Positions 8,323-14,876 of a stretch of 49,243 nt of DNA are shown in pieces. How positions within the stretch are numbered: the stretch's first letter is position 1; the number at the start of each line of letters is the position of its first letter. The notes beneath the pieces were generated by a model. It ran no database searches, was not told the DNA's origin, and saw only the letters and a program-made list of their open reading frames with translations. The DNA is taken from assembly GCA_002686465.1 (NCBI GenBank), contig NZCP01000057.1:1-49243 (forward strand), in the 5' to 3' direction. Source of the DNA: Candidatus Woesebacteria bacterium (GTDB lineage Bacteria > Patescibacteriota > Microgenomatia > UBA8517 > UBA10165). The translations under genes were made by a program, and so were the position numbers.

Positions 8323-8978
8323 TTTTGAAATCCTTTTGCCAACTCCAAAATCACTTTTTTCGGATCTTTAGCTAAAATCACTGCCGACGAGGCCGCAACC
8401 CCTGTTGACCCCTCCTTTAAACTTCCTTTAACATCCCCTATATCCTTTACTCCTGCTCCCACAATCAATGGAACCCCTGCACCCTTTGCAATCTCTGCTG
8501 CCTTTCCAATAACACCTGGTTCTGCCTTTGCAACAGAAGTATCCTTGGACGCAATTAACTCCGGCGGTTCGTATGCAACAAAGTCTGGTTTTAGTCCAAC
8601 AACTTTCTTTAACTCCTCCACGTCGGAAGCAAAAATCATTGTTTTCAATCCAAGACCTTTACACCTTTCATTGGCTTTCTTTAATTCATCATCTTTCAAC
8701 TTGTGCTCTGAATGGTTCAAGAAAGTACCACTTGCCCCTGCCTCACCTGCTGCCTCGGGCGTAATCCAGCCATTATGTTTACCTTGTTCCTCTCCATCTA
8801 CATGCTGTGCCCAAACCTCATAATTTGTTGCAATCATGCAAGACCGTATATCCACCGACTGCACAACAGGGAAAATAGGCACACCGGTCTTTGCTTGGGC
8901 AAGAGAAATAACTCGCACCAACTCTACTGCTTTTACACCTGTTGCCTCAGGATATGTTTTGAAGTTAATAAAGAGCAT
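8319..8978 (-). CDS. tpiA: Triosephosphate isomerase, archaeal type
   Basis: 219 aa, shorter than the roughly 250 aa of usual bacterial TIM. INFKTYPEATG, WAQHVD, GTFLNHSEH (catalytic His), AYEPPELI (catalytic Glu) and VGAGV match the compact archaeal form. It interconverts dihydroxyacetone phosphate and glyceraldehyde 3-phosphate, linking aldolase to Gap. It is the first gene of a two-gene unit with rpiB. The 78 bases upstream carry a 9-base tandem repeat and no obvious promoter. Confidence 0.92.
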   Translation of the reverse strand: MLFINFKTYPEATGVKAVELVRVISLAQAKTGVPIFPVVQSVDIRSCMIATNYEVWAQHVDGEEQGKHNGWITPEAAGEAGASGTFLNHSEHKLKDDELKKANERCKGLGLKTMIFASDVEELKKVVGLKPDFVAYEPPELIASKDTSVAKAEPGVIGKAAEIAKGAGVPLIVGAGVKDIGDVKGSLKEGSTGVAASSAVILAKDPKKVILELAKGFQK

Positions 8979-9011
8979 TAGCTAAAGAGTACCATGCATA
9001 TTTAAGAAGTT

Positions 9012-9056
9012 ACAAGCCTTTGATACCTTTGGTACATGTGGTACTTTTGATACTTT
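9012..9056. repeat. Degenerate 9-base tandem repeat upstream of tpiA
   Basis: About four imperfect units related to TTTGATACC / TTTGGTACA / TGTGGTACT / TTTGATACT lie between the glutaredoxin stop and tpiA. No open frame was recognised. Confidence 0.6.
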
Positions 9057-9311
9057 TTACTGAAGTCCCAAAGCTTCATCAAATTTGCCTTTGTCGAACC
9101 CGGTTACTTTAACCTCCACTCCATCATCCTTTTTAATAACCGAAAAAGGGGTTCCCATATGCCCATCCGAGATTTTTGACATCTCCTCTTGGCTTGCTGG
9201 GTCCTGGTCTATTATCTTCTCACTAAACGGAACTTTTTTCTCCGTCAAGTACCCTTTAAGCATTTTGCAATAAGGACAAGTTGTCGTTGTATAAACAGTT
9301 ACGTGTGCCAA
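9057..9311 (-). CDS. Glutaredoxin-like protein
   Basis: 84 aa with the CPYC dithiol at about residues 13-16 in TTTCPYCKML, and GTPFSVI (cis-Pro region) near residue 55. This is a small cytoplasmic thiol oxidoreductase of the glutaredoxin/NrdH size class. The start is TTG: AGAGGTGA lies 7 bases upstream at good Shine-Dalgarno spacing and no ATG competes. It follows the cupredoxin gene on the same strand, separated by a nested hairpin at 9332-9401. Confidence 0.9.
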   Translation of the reverse strand: MAHVTVYTTTTCPYCKMLKGYLTEKKVPFSEKIIDQDPASQEEMSKISDGHMGTPFSVIKKDDGVEVKVTGFDKGKFDEALGLQ

Positions 9312-9331
9312 ATTACTTCACCTCTTTTCAA

Positions 9332-9401
9332 TCCGCCAATCAATCGCTCTTTGCGCCGTGTATGGATAATACTGAAAAGGTGCAAAGTAAGATTAGGCGG
9401 A
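9332..9401. repeat. Nested inverted repeat between cupredoxin and glutaredoxin genes
   Basis: Outer arms TCCGCCAATC (9332-9341) and GATTAGGCGGA (9391-9401) pair with one bulge. Inner arms CTTTGCGCC (9349-9357) and GGTGCAAAG (9379-9387) pair at 8 of 9. It starts right after the cupredoxin stop and could be a terminator, a leader structure for the glutaredoxin gene, or a palindromic repeat element. Confidence 0.65.
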
Positions 9402-9857
9402 CTACTCAATTATTACATTTCCTTCCATTCCCAATGATCTGTGATTCCCAACACTACAGAAAAACGCATAAGTTCCTGCCTCATCAGCAGTTATAGTCAC
9501 CGTATCCTCTTTGCCTCCACCAATAGTTTCTGTTGCAACATCAAGCTCAGTAACAACAAGGTTGTGGGGAAGTTTACCTACATTTTTAAACGTAACTTTT
9601 GCTGATTCTCCAGCTTTTAGGCTAATAGAAGAAGGTGAGAATTTATATTCATCTCCCTCAACCGTAACCTCTTTCATCATAGCCAGCTCGGCCCCACTTG
9701 TACCTTCTTGTGTATCAACATCGGGGGACGCAGCAGGAGCCGGGGATTCCAAAGCTTGTTCAACAGGAGCACCACCTCTTCCTTGCACTACAAACACAGC
9801 CACCACAACAACCGCAAGCAAAATACCAATAATCAAAAATGTATTTCTGTTCTCCAT
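9402..9857 (-). CDS. Membrane-anchored cupredoxin (blue copper-type protein)
   Basis: 151 aa: N-terminal transmembrane helix (about 8-24), a Pro/Ala-rich linker, then a plastocyanin/azurin-like domain. Type 1 copper ligands are visible as H98 (LPHNL), C134, H139 and M144 (CSVGNHRSLGM). It should sit on the outer face of the membrane and carry electrons or bind copper. GGAGGT lies 6 bases before the ATG and AGTATA (plus strand) at 9875-9880 is its TATACT -10 box, so this gene has a normal leader and Shine-Dalgarno site. Confidence 0.9.
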   Translation of the reverse strand: MENRNTFLIIGILLAVVVVAVFVVQGRGGAPVEQALESPAPAASPDVDTQEGTSGAELAMMKEVTVEGDEYKFSPSSISLKAGESAKVTFKNVGKLPHNLVVTELDVATETIGGGKEDTVTITADEAGTYAFFCSVGNHRSLGMEGNVIIE

Positions 9858-9863
9858 TGTCTT

Positions 9864-9880
9864 ACCTCCATTCTAGTATA
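9864..9880 (-). promoter_or_regulatory. -10 box and Shine-Dalgarno site of the cupredoxin gene
   Basis: TATACT (9875-9880) followed by GGAGGT (9864-9869), then ATG at 9857. This is one of the few operon-first genes here with a clear Shine-Dalgarno sequence. Confidence 0.6.
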
Positions 9881-9995
9881 ATTCTGTCTCTGGATGAAAT
9901 GCTTTTCAGGCAAACCAAAAAGGCGTTCGCATATTATTTCCAAAATCCATTGTATAGGATGACTACAATACAGCTTTTCCATATCTTGAAAAAAG

Positions 9996-10535
9996 ATGAG
10001 ATCTAAAGGTGCTGTCCAAATAATAATCGTTGTAGTCTTAATTATAGCTGCCCTAGGCGGTGTTATTTGGTATCAAACTTCTAGACCTGCCTCCACAGGC
10101 GAAGAATCTCAAAAGTACTCGAGCCCCGACGGAATAGCCACATTTACTCAACCTCCCGGTTGGGAAGTAAAAGAACATTCCGATCCAGCCATTAAGGTTT
10201 TGTTTGCTATTAATGGTGGAGACTTGAAATATATAGACGAAGATTTTGAGGGATCTCCTCCAACATTAGCCGAATACACAACTGAGACCATGCAAGACCT
10301 TAGTGTCATTCCTGAATTTAAGGTGATCGAGCAGTCCGACACTTCTATTAATGGGTTGAAGTTCCATCAACTTATCTATGAGTGTTTTTGTAATAATCAA
10401 AACTTAAGAGCTTTGTATGTTTGGACAGTAAAAGGAAACAAAGCACACGGGTTTGCGTTTAGAGCGGTTGAGGAAGTGTATGATGAGCTCCTACCAGTCG
10501 CCCAGGCAACAATAGACTCTATTACAATTCAGTAA
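9996..10535 (+). CDS. Membrane-anchored PsbP-like extracytoplasmic protein
   Basis: 179 aa. One N-terminal transmembrane helix (about 6-26) is followed by an outside domain starting KYSSPDGIATFTQPPGWEV, which resembles the PsbP/DUF1795-type fold seen in many anchored proteins of this genome type. Two Cys occur in ECFCNN. The start ATG is 8 bases after TATCTT (9982-9987), itself 17 bases after ATGACT, so a near-leaderless start is possible. Specific function unknown. Confidence 0.85.
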   Translation: MRSKGAVQIIIVVVLIIAALGGVIWYQTSRPASTGEESQKYSSPDGIATFTQPPGWEVKEHSDPAIKVLFAINGGDLKYIDEDFEGSPPTLAEYTTETMQDLSVIPEFKVIEQSDTSINGLKFHQLIYECFCNNQNLRALYVWTVKGNKAHGFAFRAVEEVYDELLPVAQATIDSITIQ

Positions 10536-10574
10536 ACACCTCTTGCCTAATAAGCGTCCGTTCTTCTCAAATCG

Positions 10575-10583
10575 TGCTATATT
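10575..10583 (+). promoter_or_regulatory. Extended -10 promoter of the 10590 gene
   Basis: TG-C-TATATT, then exactly 6 bases to the ATG at 10590, placing the transcription start on the A of ATG. Confidence 0.65.
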
Positions 10584-10589
10584 AAACAC

Positions 10590-10886
10590 ATGAGCCAGAA
10601 GGGATTTGCACCACTCATTATTCTGATCATCCCTATCCTCCTTGTTGCTAGTCTTATGGACTGGAAAGCTGTCAGGGATTTTTCAAAAAATAGACTTCTC
10701 GACCCCCTCTCGTTTTTCCGTGGAGAGCAAGGAGCAAGCAGTCTCCCTTCAGACCCAGTCCAATTCACCCACCATGTTACAGATTTGAGACACTATCAAA
10801 TCCTTATACGAAAGGAGACTTACTTACGTGAAGACAAGAATGAACCTAAAACTGATCCCACCACCAATGATCCTAAGACTACATAA
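10590..10886 (+). CDS. Small secreted or membrane protein with pilin-like N-terminus
   Basis: 98 aa. The start MSQKGFAPLIILIIPILLVASL resembles the K-G-F plus hydrophobic helix of type IV pilin-like proteins, though the Glu at position 5 of mature pilins is absent. The C-terminal half is polar, ending in Lys/Thr/Asp repeats. It overlaps the end of the convergent gene at 10820 by 67 bases. A leaderless start is predicted. No family is recognised. Confidence 0.65.
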   Translation: MSQKGFAPLIILIIPILLVASLMDWKAVRDFSKNRLLDPLSFFRGEQGASSLPSDPVQFTHHVTDLRHYQILIRKETYLREDKNEPKTDPTTNDPKTT

Positions 10887-11137
10887 TTTACTGCTCCCCC
10901 TGAGAGGAACAAAGAAATTAATAAAGCAAAACCTGCTGCAACAACTCCTATTAAGAAACCAGTCATTACGGATTTTGCTGCCTTAAAACTAATGAGAGCC
11001 CCTAAAACCATTGGAACAAGTATTGTCAAGAGAACATTTGCTCCTACAAATGGTTGTAAAACAAGCCCTACTACTTGTACTGAAACAAAAAGCGCCAAAC
11101 CCCAGATCGCAGCTGTCTTTAGATCAGTAGATTGCAT
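10820..11137 (-). CDS. Four-helix small membrane protein
   Basis: 105 aa starting MQSTDLKTAAIWGLAL, almost entirely hydrophobic with four predicted membrane segments. A longer frame from TTG at 11173 is rejected because that TTG is the first codon of a perfect TTGACA -35 box (11168-11173), followed by TATAAC (11147-11152) and the ATG 9 bases on. Its tail overlaps the convergent 10590 gene. No family assigned. Confidence 0.7.
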   Translation of the reverse strand: MQSTDLKTAAIWGLALFVSVQVVGLVLQPFVGANVLLTILVPMVLGALISFKAAKSVMTGFLIGVVAAGFALLISLFLSGGAVNYVVLGSLVVGSVLGSFLSSRK

Positions 11138-11146
11138 ACGTTCATT

Positions 11147-11173
11147 GTTATATAGTAACCAGATTGTTGTCAA
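11147..11173 (-). promoter_or_regulatory. Promoter of the small four-helix membrane protein
   Basis: TTGACA (11168-11173) and TATAAC (11147-11152) with a 15-base spacer, shorter than ideal. The start codon at 11137 leaves a leader of at most 3 bases. Confidence 0.5.
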
Positions 11174-11403
11174 GTACCAATCAGTGTATCAAAATCAGTG
11201 TTATCAGAAACAGGCCTAGGCATCCTGTATGGTACTGGCCCATGTATATCTCCACCCCAAAGTTTAAACTCAGACCCTTCTTCATCACTCATTGTCGCAG
11301 GACCCCCTCCCCATCTGTTAACTACATCCGGGTCGACTAATGCCTGCCAAACTTTGTCTTTTGAGGCTTTTATGTGGTAGTCTTTTTCAATTTTTTTTGA
11401 CAT
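11170..11403 (-). pseudogene. Truncated SRPBCC/AHSA1-domain protein
   Basis: 77 aa against about 130-150 for the family. The N-terminal half is recognisable (DKVWQALVDPDVVNRWGGG and EFKLWGGDIHG), but after DIHG the match stops and 24 unrelated residues lead to a stop. The missing C-terminus holds half of the ligand-binding fold, so the gene is probably a remnant. The ATG at 11403 is preferred over GTG at 11409 because GGGGTGA just upstream makes a good Shine-Dalgarno site. It lies 11 bases after ccdA. Confidence 0.6.
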
Positions 11404-11414
11404 CTTCACCCCAG

Positions 11415-12155
11415 CTATTGTATTTGGTACCCCAAACTAAAGGCCATCTGGAAAAGCCAGGCGTTTACAAAACGGTAGGTGTCAGTCAAAAGTAGGAGTC
11501 CCAAGATAGCCAGAAGAATACCTGCTACTTTTGAGATTGTACCAATGTGCCGAGAAACAACAGAGAGATATTTTGGAGCCTGGGCCAAAGTTAAAGAAAC
11601 GATCATAAAAGGGATGGAGATCCCTAGAGAATAAACAAAGAGAAGGGAAGCTCCTGTTGTTGCGGTTCCAGAGACAGCCGCAAGAGAAAGGATTGCCCCA
11701 AGCACCGCCCCGACGCAAGGAGTCCAGGCTGTTGCAAAGACAATCCCAATCAAAAATGCCCGACCGTATCCTAAATGATTAACCCAAGCAGGTAGCTGAA
11801 GTTTATGCTCAGAGGATAATACTGGAAGAGGCAAAAACCCAGCAAAGTTCAATCCAAGTATAAAAATTAAAGCTCCACCTACTATCCTTATAATATCGTC
11901 ATATTGGCGCAGCGCCTGCCCTACTCCGGCAGCAGCTGTCCCTAAAATAACAAAGATTATTGAAAAACCTAAGATATAAAAAATGGAAGACACAAAAAGC
12001 TTTGTTCTATACCTTCCAATGCCATAAGTTTTCAGATCTTGTAAAGACACTCCGGTCACATATCCAACATACGCTGGCAAAAGGGGAACGACACATGGGG
12101 CAAAAAAGGAAACTAGTCCCGAGGCAAAGGCTACTGGAAAGGAAACGTCGAACAT
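11415..12155 (-). CDS. CcdA/DsbD-type thiol-disulfide transmembrane protein
   Basis: 246 aa, about six transmembrane helices. The two redox cysteines sit in FFAPCVVPLLPAY (C21) and WTPCVGA (C147), the hallmark of CcdA, which passes reducing equivalents from cytoplasmic thioredoxin to outside thiols. No cytochrome c maturation genes are nearby, so general disulfide reduction is more likely. It is the second gene of a unit with the Met-rich protein at 12161, 5 bases away. Confidence 0.9.
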   Translation of the reverse strand: MFDVSFPVAFASGLVSFFAPCVVPLLPAYVGYVTGVSLQDLKTYGIGRYRTKLFVSSIFYILGFSIIFVILGTAAAGVGQALRQYDDIIRIVGGALIFILGLNFAGFLPLPVLSSEHKLQLPAWVNHLGYGRAFLIGIVFATAWTPCVGAVLGAILSLAAVSGTATTGASLLFVYSLGISIPFMIVSLTLAQAPKYLSVVSRHIGTISKVAGILLAILGLLLLTDTYRFVNAWLFQMAFSLGYQIQ

Positions 12156-12160
12156 GTATT

Positions 12161-12427
12161 CTATTGCTGGGGTGGGCTGAACCTTCCTGGGGAATTACCA
12201 CCAGGGTCTTGCTGCTGCATAAACTGCTTCAACATTTCCTCTGACGGAAAATCTTGGCCTCCAGAAGGAATATCGCCACCCATTCCCCCCATCATTTGCA
12301 TACCTTCCATCATTCCGGCTAAAGGGTTAGCAGTTATCAAAAAAATGATTCCTGCAAGAAGCAAAACGCCGATAGGTATCCAGATTAGGAAAAAAATAAT
12401 CGCTAAGAGGTTTTTTAGAGTGTTCAA
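12161..12427 (-). CDS. Small Met-rich single-pass membrane protein
   Basis: 88 aa: one transmembrane helix (about 7-32), then a Met/Gly-rich stretch (MMEGMQMMGGMGG) and a Gln/Pro-rich tail. Met-rich motifs often bind copper, and a cupredoxin and CcdA are encoded nearby, so a metal or redox role is conceivable but not shown. Confidence 0.7.
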   Translation of the reverse strand: MNTLKNLLAIIFFLIWIPIGVLLLAGIIFLITANPLAGMMEGMQMMGGMGGDIPSGGQDFPSEEMLKQFMQQQDPGGNSPGRFSPPQQ

Positions 12428-12485
12428 GCTTTTTTCCCTCTCCTTATTCTATATTAACACTAATTTTATTCAAACTCCCAGAAAA

Positions 12486-12515
12486 CCCCGCCGAAAATAG
12501 AGTATTTAAGCGGGG
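12486..12515. terminator. Possible hairpin (CCCCGC / GCGGGG)
   Basis: Arms CCCCGC (12486-12491) and GCGGGG (12510-12515) enclose an AT-rich 18-base loop. No T-run follows on either strand, so the assignment is weak. Confidence 0.35.
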
Positions 12516-12544
12516 GTGAATGGGAGGAGTGATCAAACCGATTT

Positions 12545-12720
12545 CTCTGAAAGTTGGAGGTTTATTTTTTTCTCCATCCTATATTTTTCTAAGATCAGAT
12601 AAGTCCCCCCCCCCGTATTTTTCCGACCACCACAACAGCTGATGCTGCACGGGGTTTGTCGCTCGTTGAGGCAGGTGTTTTGCCAAAAAAGACGCCGCAG
12701 GGAGAAAGATTAAAAATCAA
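12545..12720 (-). pseudogene. Decayed second copy of the cyclophilin-like gene
   Basis: Translating this gap on the minus strand gives FFGKTPASTSDKPRAASA followed by VVVVGK, nearly identical to the C-terminal part of the intact gene at 13025-13393. After that a run of ten G (plus-strand C at 12605-12614) shifts the frame, and the shifted frame continues the similarity (GDLSDLRKI) until an in-frame TAG. The N-terminal two thirds are missing. It is a truncated, frameshifted paralog. Nothing else is seen in 12428-12744 apart from the hairpin at 12486. Confidence 0.75.
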
Positions 12721-12744
12721 TACAATGAAGCTCTGTGGAAACTT

Positions 12745-12969
12745 TTAGATGCCACTAATAAACAAAATGTCAACCAATCTATAAACGGCAAATAGTATAA
12801 AAATTACAACAAGTGCAATCAAAATACGCTTTGAGAAAACAAACTTTGCTCTAACAATATCTACTATGATTGCTACCACCAACGCAGCAAATAAGAGCCA
12901 GGGAAGGACAATAAACCACGTGTTTACTAGATTTTTGACTACCATAAGCGTCGATATTTCATCAGACAT
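12745..12969 (-). CDS. Small two-helix membrane protein
   Basis: 74 aa with two hydrophobic segments (about 15-37 and 47-70). It stands between the decayed and intact copies of the cyclophilin-like gene and is preceded by a run of nine G at 13009-13017. No family is recognised. Confidence 0.65.
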   Translation of the reverse strand: MSDEISTLMVVKNLVNTWFIVLPWLLFAALVVAIIVDIVRAKFVFSKRILIALVVIFILFAVYRLVDILFISGI

Positions 12970-13024
12970 TATTTAATCACTCCCAGACTACAAATACCAG
13001 GTTATAACGGGGGGGGGTCCGGAG

Positions 13025-13393
13025 TCAAGTCCTAAGTTCTACACTCTCTCCATCTTTGACTTTTTTAAGACCAGATAGGTTGCCTGTCGCTTCGCCGACA
13101 ACAACTATCGCAGATGCTGCGCGGGGTTTATCAGACGTAGAAGCAGGGGTCCTTCCAAAAAAGATGCAAAATGCGCGGCCAGGAGGCCAATATCCCAATG
13201 TTCCTACCGCAACTTCCTCAGTATCTGGGGCCTCCACTGAATCCACAGGAATACTAAAATAAATCTCCTCACCCCAAGTATTTACTTTCCCTTCAATCGG
13301 TAAGGAATCATATATTGCCTTTGCTTGTTTGGAGTCGCCTAGAACTGCTTGCAGCTTTATTTTTCCAGCCAAAATCTGCACTTTTTTACCCAT
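13025..13393 (-). CDS. Cyclophilin-like domain protein (TM1367/DUF369 type)
   Basis: 122 aa. KAIYDSLPIEGKVNTWGEEIYF, read as successive short motifs, and GYWPPGRAFCIFFG plus TPASTSDKPRAASA match the TM1367-type cyclophilin-like beta barrel; a peptidyl-prolyl isomerase activity is not established for that family. The ATG at 13393 is inside the end of the ZIP gene (8-base overlap) and is preferred to a TTG at 13411. A decayed paralog lies 300 bases downstream. Confidence 0.8.
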   Translation of the reverse strand: MGKKVQILAGKIKLQAVLGDSKQAKAIYDSLPIEGKVNTWGEEIYFSIPVDSVEAPDTEEVAVGTLGYWPPGRAFCIFFGRTPASTSDKPRAASAIVVVGEATGNLSGLKKVKDGESVELRT

Positions 13394-14138
13394 GCGGAAG
13401 AGTTTGTCCAATTATCCAAATCAGGAAAACTCCGGCAAGTAGCAGCCCCGCCTGGTGCCAAGGACTATCTTTGTGCTCCTCGTGTACCTCTGGTAGAAGA
13501 TCTGAGGTTGCAATATAAAGAAACAGACCGCCTGCGACCGCAAGAAGAATGCTTAGGTTAGCCTCGATACTGACCGCGAAAACAACAACTAAAATTGCTC
13601 CCAGGTAGGTCGCCATTGCAGAAACGATGTTTACCATGATAATTTTTGATTTTTTCCAGCCTGCTTTTAGCATGAGTCCAAAGTCCCCCATCTCGTGAGG
13701 GATTTCATGCAAGAATGTTGCCAGTGCAACAACTACTCCAAGTGTCGGTTCAACCAAATAGGCTGCAGCAATAACCATACCGTCTATAAAGTTATGAATC
13801 GTGTCCCCTGCAACAACAATTGGCATCGAGGATTTAAGAGTTGTTCTTTTGTGCTCTTCGTGGTGATGGATATGCATAAAAAATTGCTCAAAGAAAAAGG
13901 CGGCAACGATAACCACCAGTACTATTGGCAGTACAGTCGCAGCGCTTGATTCTTCTATTGCCTCAGGCAAAAGATCTAGAAGGGATACAGCAAGCATAAC
14001 GCCTGCTGCGAATGGGATAGCATGAACCGAAATGTGCTTACTCCATCCCTTTTTTGAGAGCAGAAAAAGACCGCCTGCCAGGCCGGCAACACTACCAAGA
14101 GTTGCAAGGGCAAGTATCGGAAGAAGGTTTTCCATCAT
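13386..14138 (-). CDS. ZIP-family metal transporter
   Basis: 250 aa, about eight transmembrane segments. The metal-binding helices carry HNFIDG and HEIPHEMGD, the two signature motifs of ZIP transporters, and a His-rich loop (HIHHHEEHK) lies between helices 3 and 4. It should import Zn2+ or a similar divalent metal. Its start overlaps the stop of the holin-like gene at 14138 and its end overlaps the cyclophilin-like gene, so the three form an operon. Confidence 0.93.
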   Translation of the reverse strand: MMENLLPILALATLGSVAGLAGGLFLLSKKGWSKHISVHAIPFAAGVMLAVSLLDLLPEAIEESSAATVLPIVLVVIVAAFFFEQFFMHIHHHEEHKRTTLKSSMPIVVAGDTIHNFIDGMVIAAAYLVEPTLGVVVALATFLHEIPHEMGDFGLMLKAGWKKSKIIMVNIVSAMATYLGAILVVVFAVSIEANLSILLAVAGGLFLYIATSDLLPEVHEEHKDSPWHQAGLLLAGVFLIWIIGQTLPHG

Positions 14139-14473
14139 TACCTTTTCACCAATGAGTGAAGAAGTGCTGCGATAAAGGCAAGAACTACTCCACCAACTAG
14201 AGCTTGCAAAAATCCGTCAACAACAAAGCCAGGAACAATAAGACTTGTTAGCCAAAGAACTACAGCCGAGATTATCCAAGAAAAAAGGCCAAGGGTAACA
14301 ACTGTTACGGGAAGGGCTAGGAGTGACAAAAGGGGTCGCAAGAAGGTGTTTAAAAGTCCAAGAACCGCCGCTGCAATAAGCGCTGTTGGGAAATCAGCAA
14401 CATCAATCCCAGGAATAAGCCAAGCTGTTGCAAAAAGTGCGAGGGCGTTTGCAATCAGTATAAAAATAAGCAC
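14138..14473 (-). CDS. Phage-holin-4-2/YvlD-like membrane protein
   Basis: 111 aa, four hydrophobic helices, with NTFLRPLLSLLALPVTVVTLG typical of the small four-helix family often named mycobacterial-type phage holin, which is usually chromosomal. It starts with GTG. A promoter TTGCAA-18-TAAAAT ends 6 bases before the GTG, so the mRNA should be leaderless. Confidence 0.85.
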   Translation of the reverse strand: MLIFILIANALALFATAWLIPGIDVADFPTALIAAAVLGLLNTFLRPLLSLLALPVTVVTLGLFSWIISAVVLWLTSLIVPGFVVDGFLQALVGGVVLAFIAALLHSLVKR

Positions 14474-14479
14474 CGCCTA

Positions 14480-14524
14480 ATTTTAACCCCTCGATATTGA
14501 CTTTTGCAACAAGTCGGCTAACAT
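14480..14524. promoter_or_regulatory. Overlapping divergent promoters
   Basis: Minus strand: TTGCAA (14504-14509), 18-base spacer, TAAAAT (14480-14485), then 6 bases to GTG at 14473. Plus strand: TTGACT (14497-14502), 16-base spacer, TAACAT (14519-14524), then 7 bases to ATG at 14532. The two overlap, so the polymerases should compete. Confidence 0.7.
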
Positions 14525-14531
14525 GGAGAGG

Positions 14532-14876
14532 ATGGGCAATACATTAAATCCAGAAGCAACTCCGCAACCCGCCTCTCAACCAGTTGTCCAAACGCAAACT
14601 CCATCCCCTGAGCAACCATCTGAAAAAAAAGGTTTTAAATTCCCTTTAAAAATCGTTCTCATTATCCTTGTAATCAAAATTGCCATCGGTGGTCTAATTT
14701 ATCTAGGCTATGTATACATCCTGCCGCAATTGCAAAAACAGGCCGCTCCCGCTACCGCCCAAGATATATTAAATGACGCTACAAACCCATTTAGCGAGGA
14801 TGTAACATTTAGCAATCCGTTTGAAGAAGACTCAGTAAGTAGCGACGAATACCAAAACCCATTCGATGAATTTTAA
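14532..14876 (+). CDS. Single-pass membrane protein with NPF repeats
   Basis: 114 aa. A Pro/Gln-rich cytoplasmic N-terminus, one transmembrane helix (about 42-63) and an outside tail with three NPF-acidic repeats (NPFSED, NPFEED, NPFDEF). The upstream ATG at 14523 is rejected because it overlaps the -10 box. It overlaps the next gene by 11 bases. Function unknown; the pairing with the Cys-rich secreted protein suggests a shared surface role. Confidence 0.75.
   Translation: MGNTLNPEATPQPASQPVVQTQTPSPEQPSEKKGFKFPLKIVLIILVIKIAIGGLIYLGYVYILPQLQKQAAPATAQDILNDATNPFSEDVTFSNPFEEDSVSSDEYQNPFDEF

Noticed and set aside
14138..14473. Prophage holin
   Set aside because: The family name suggests phage, but no other phage genes are nearby and such proteins are widespread in chromosomes.
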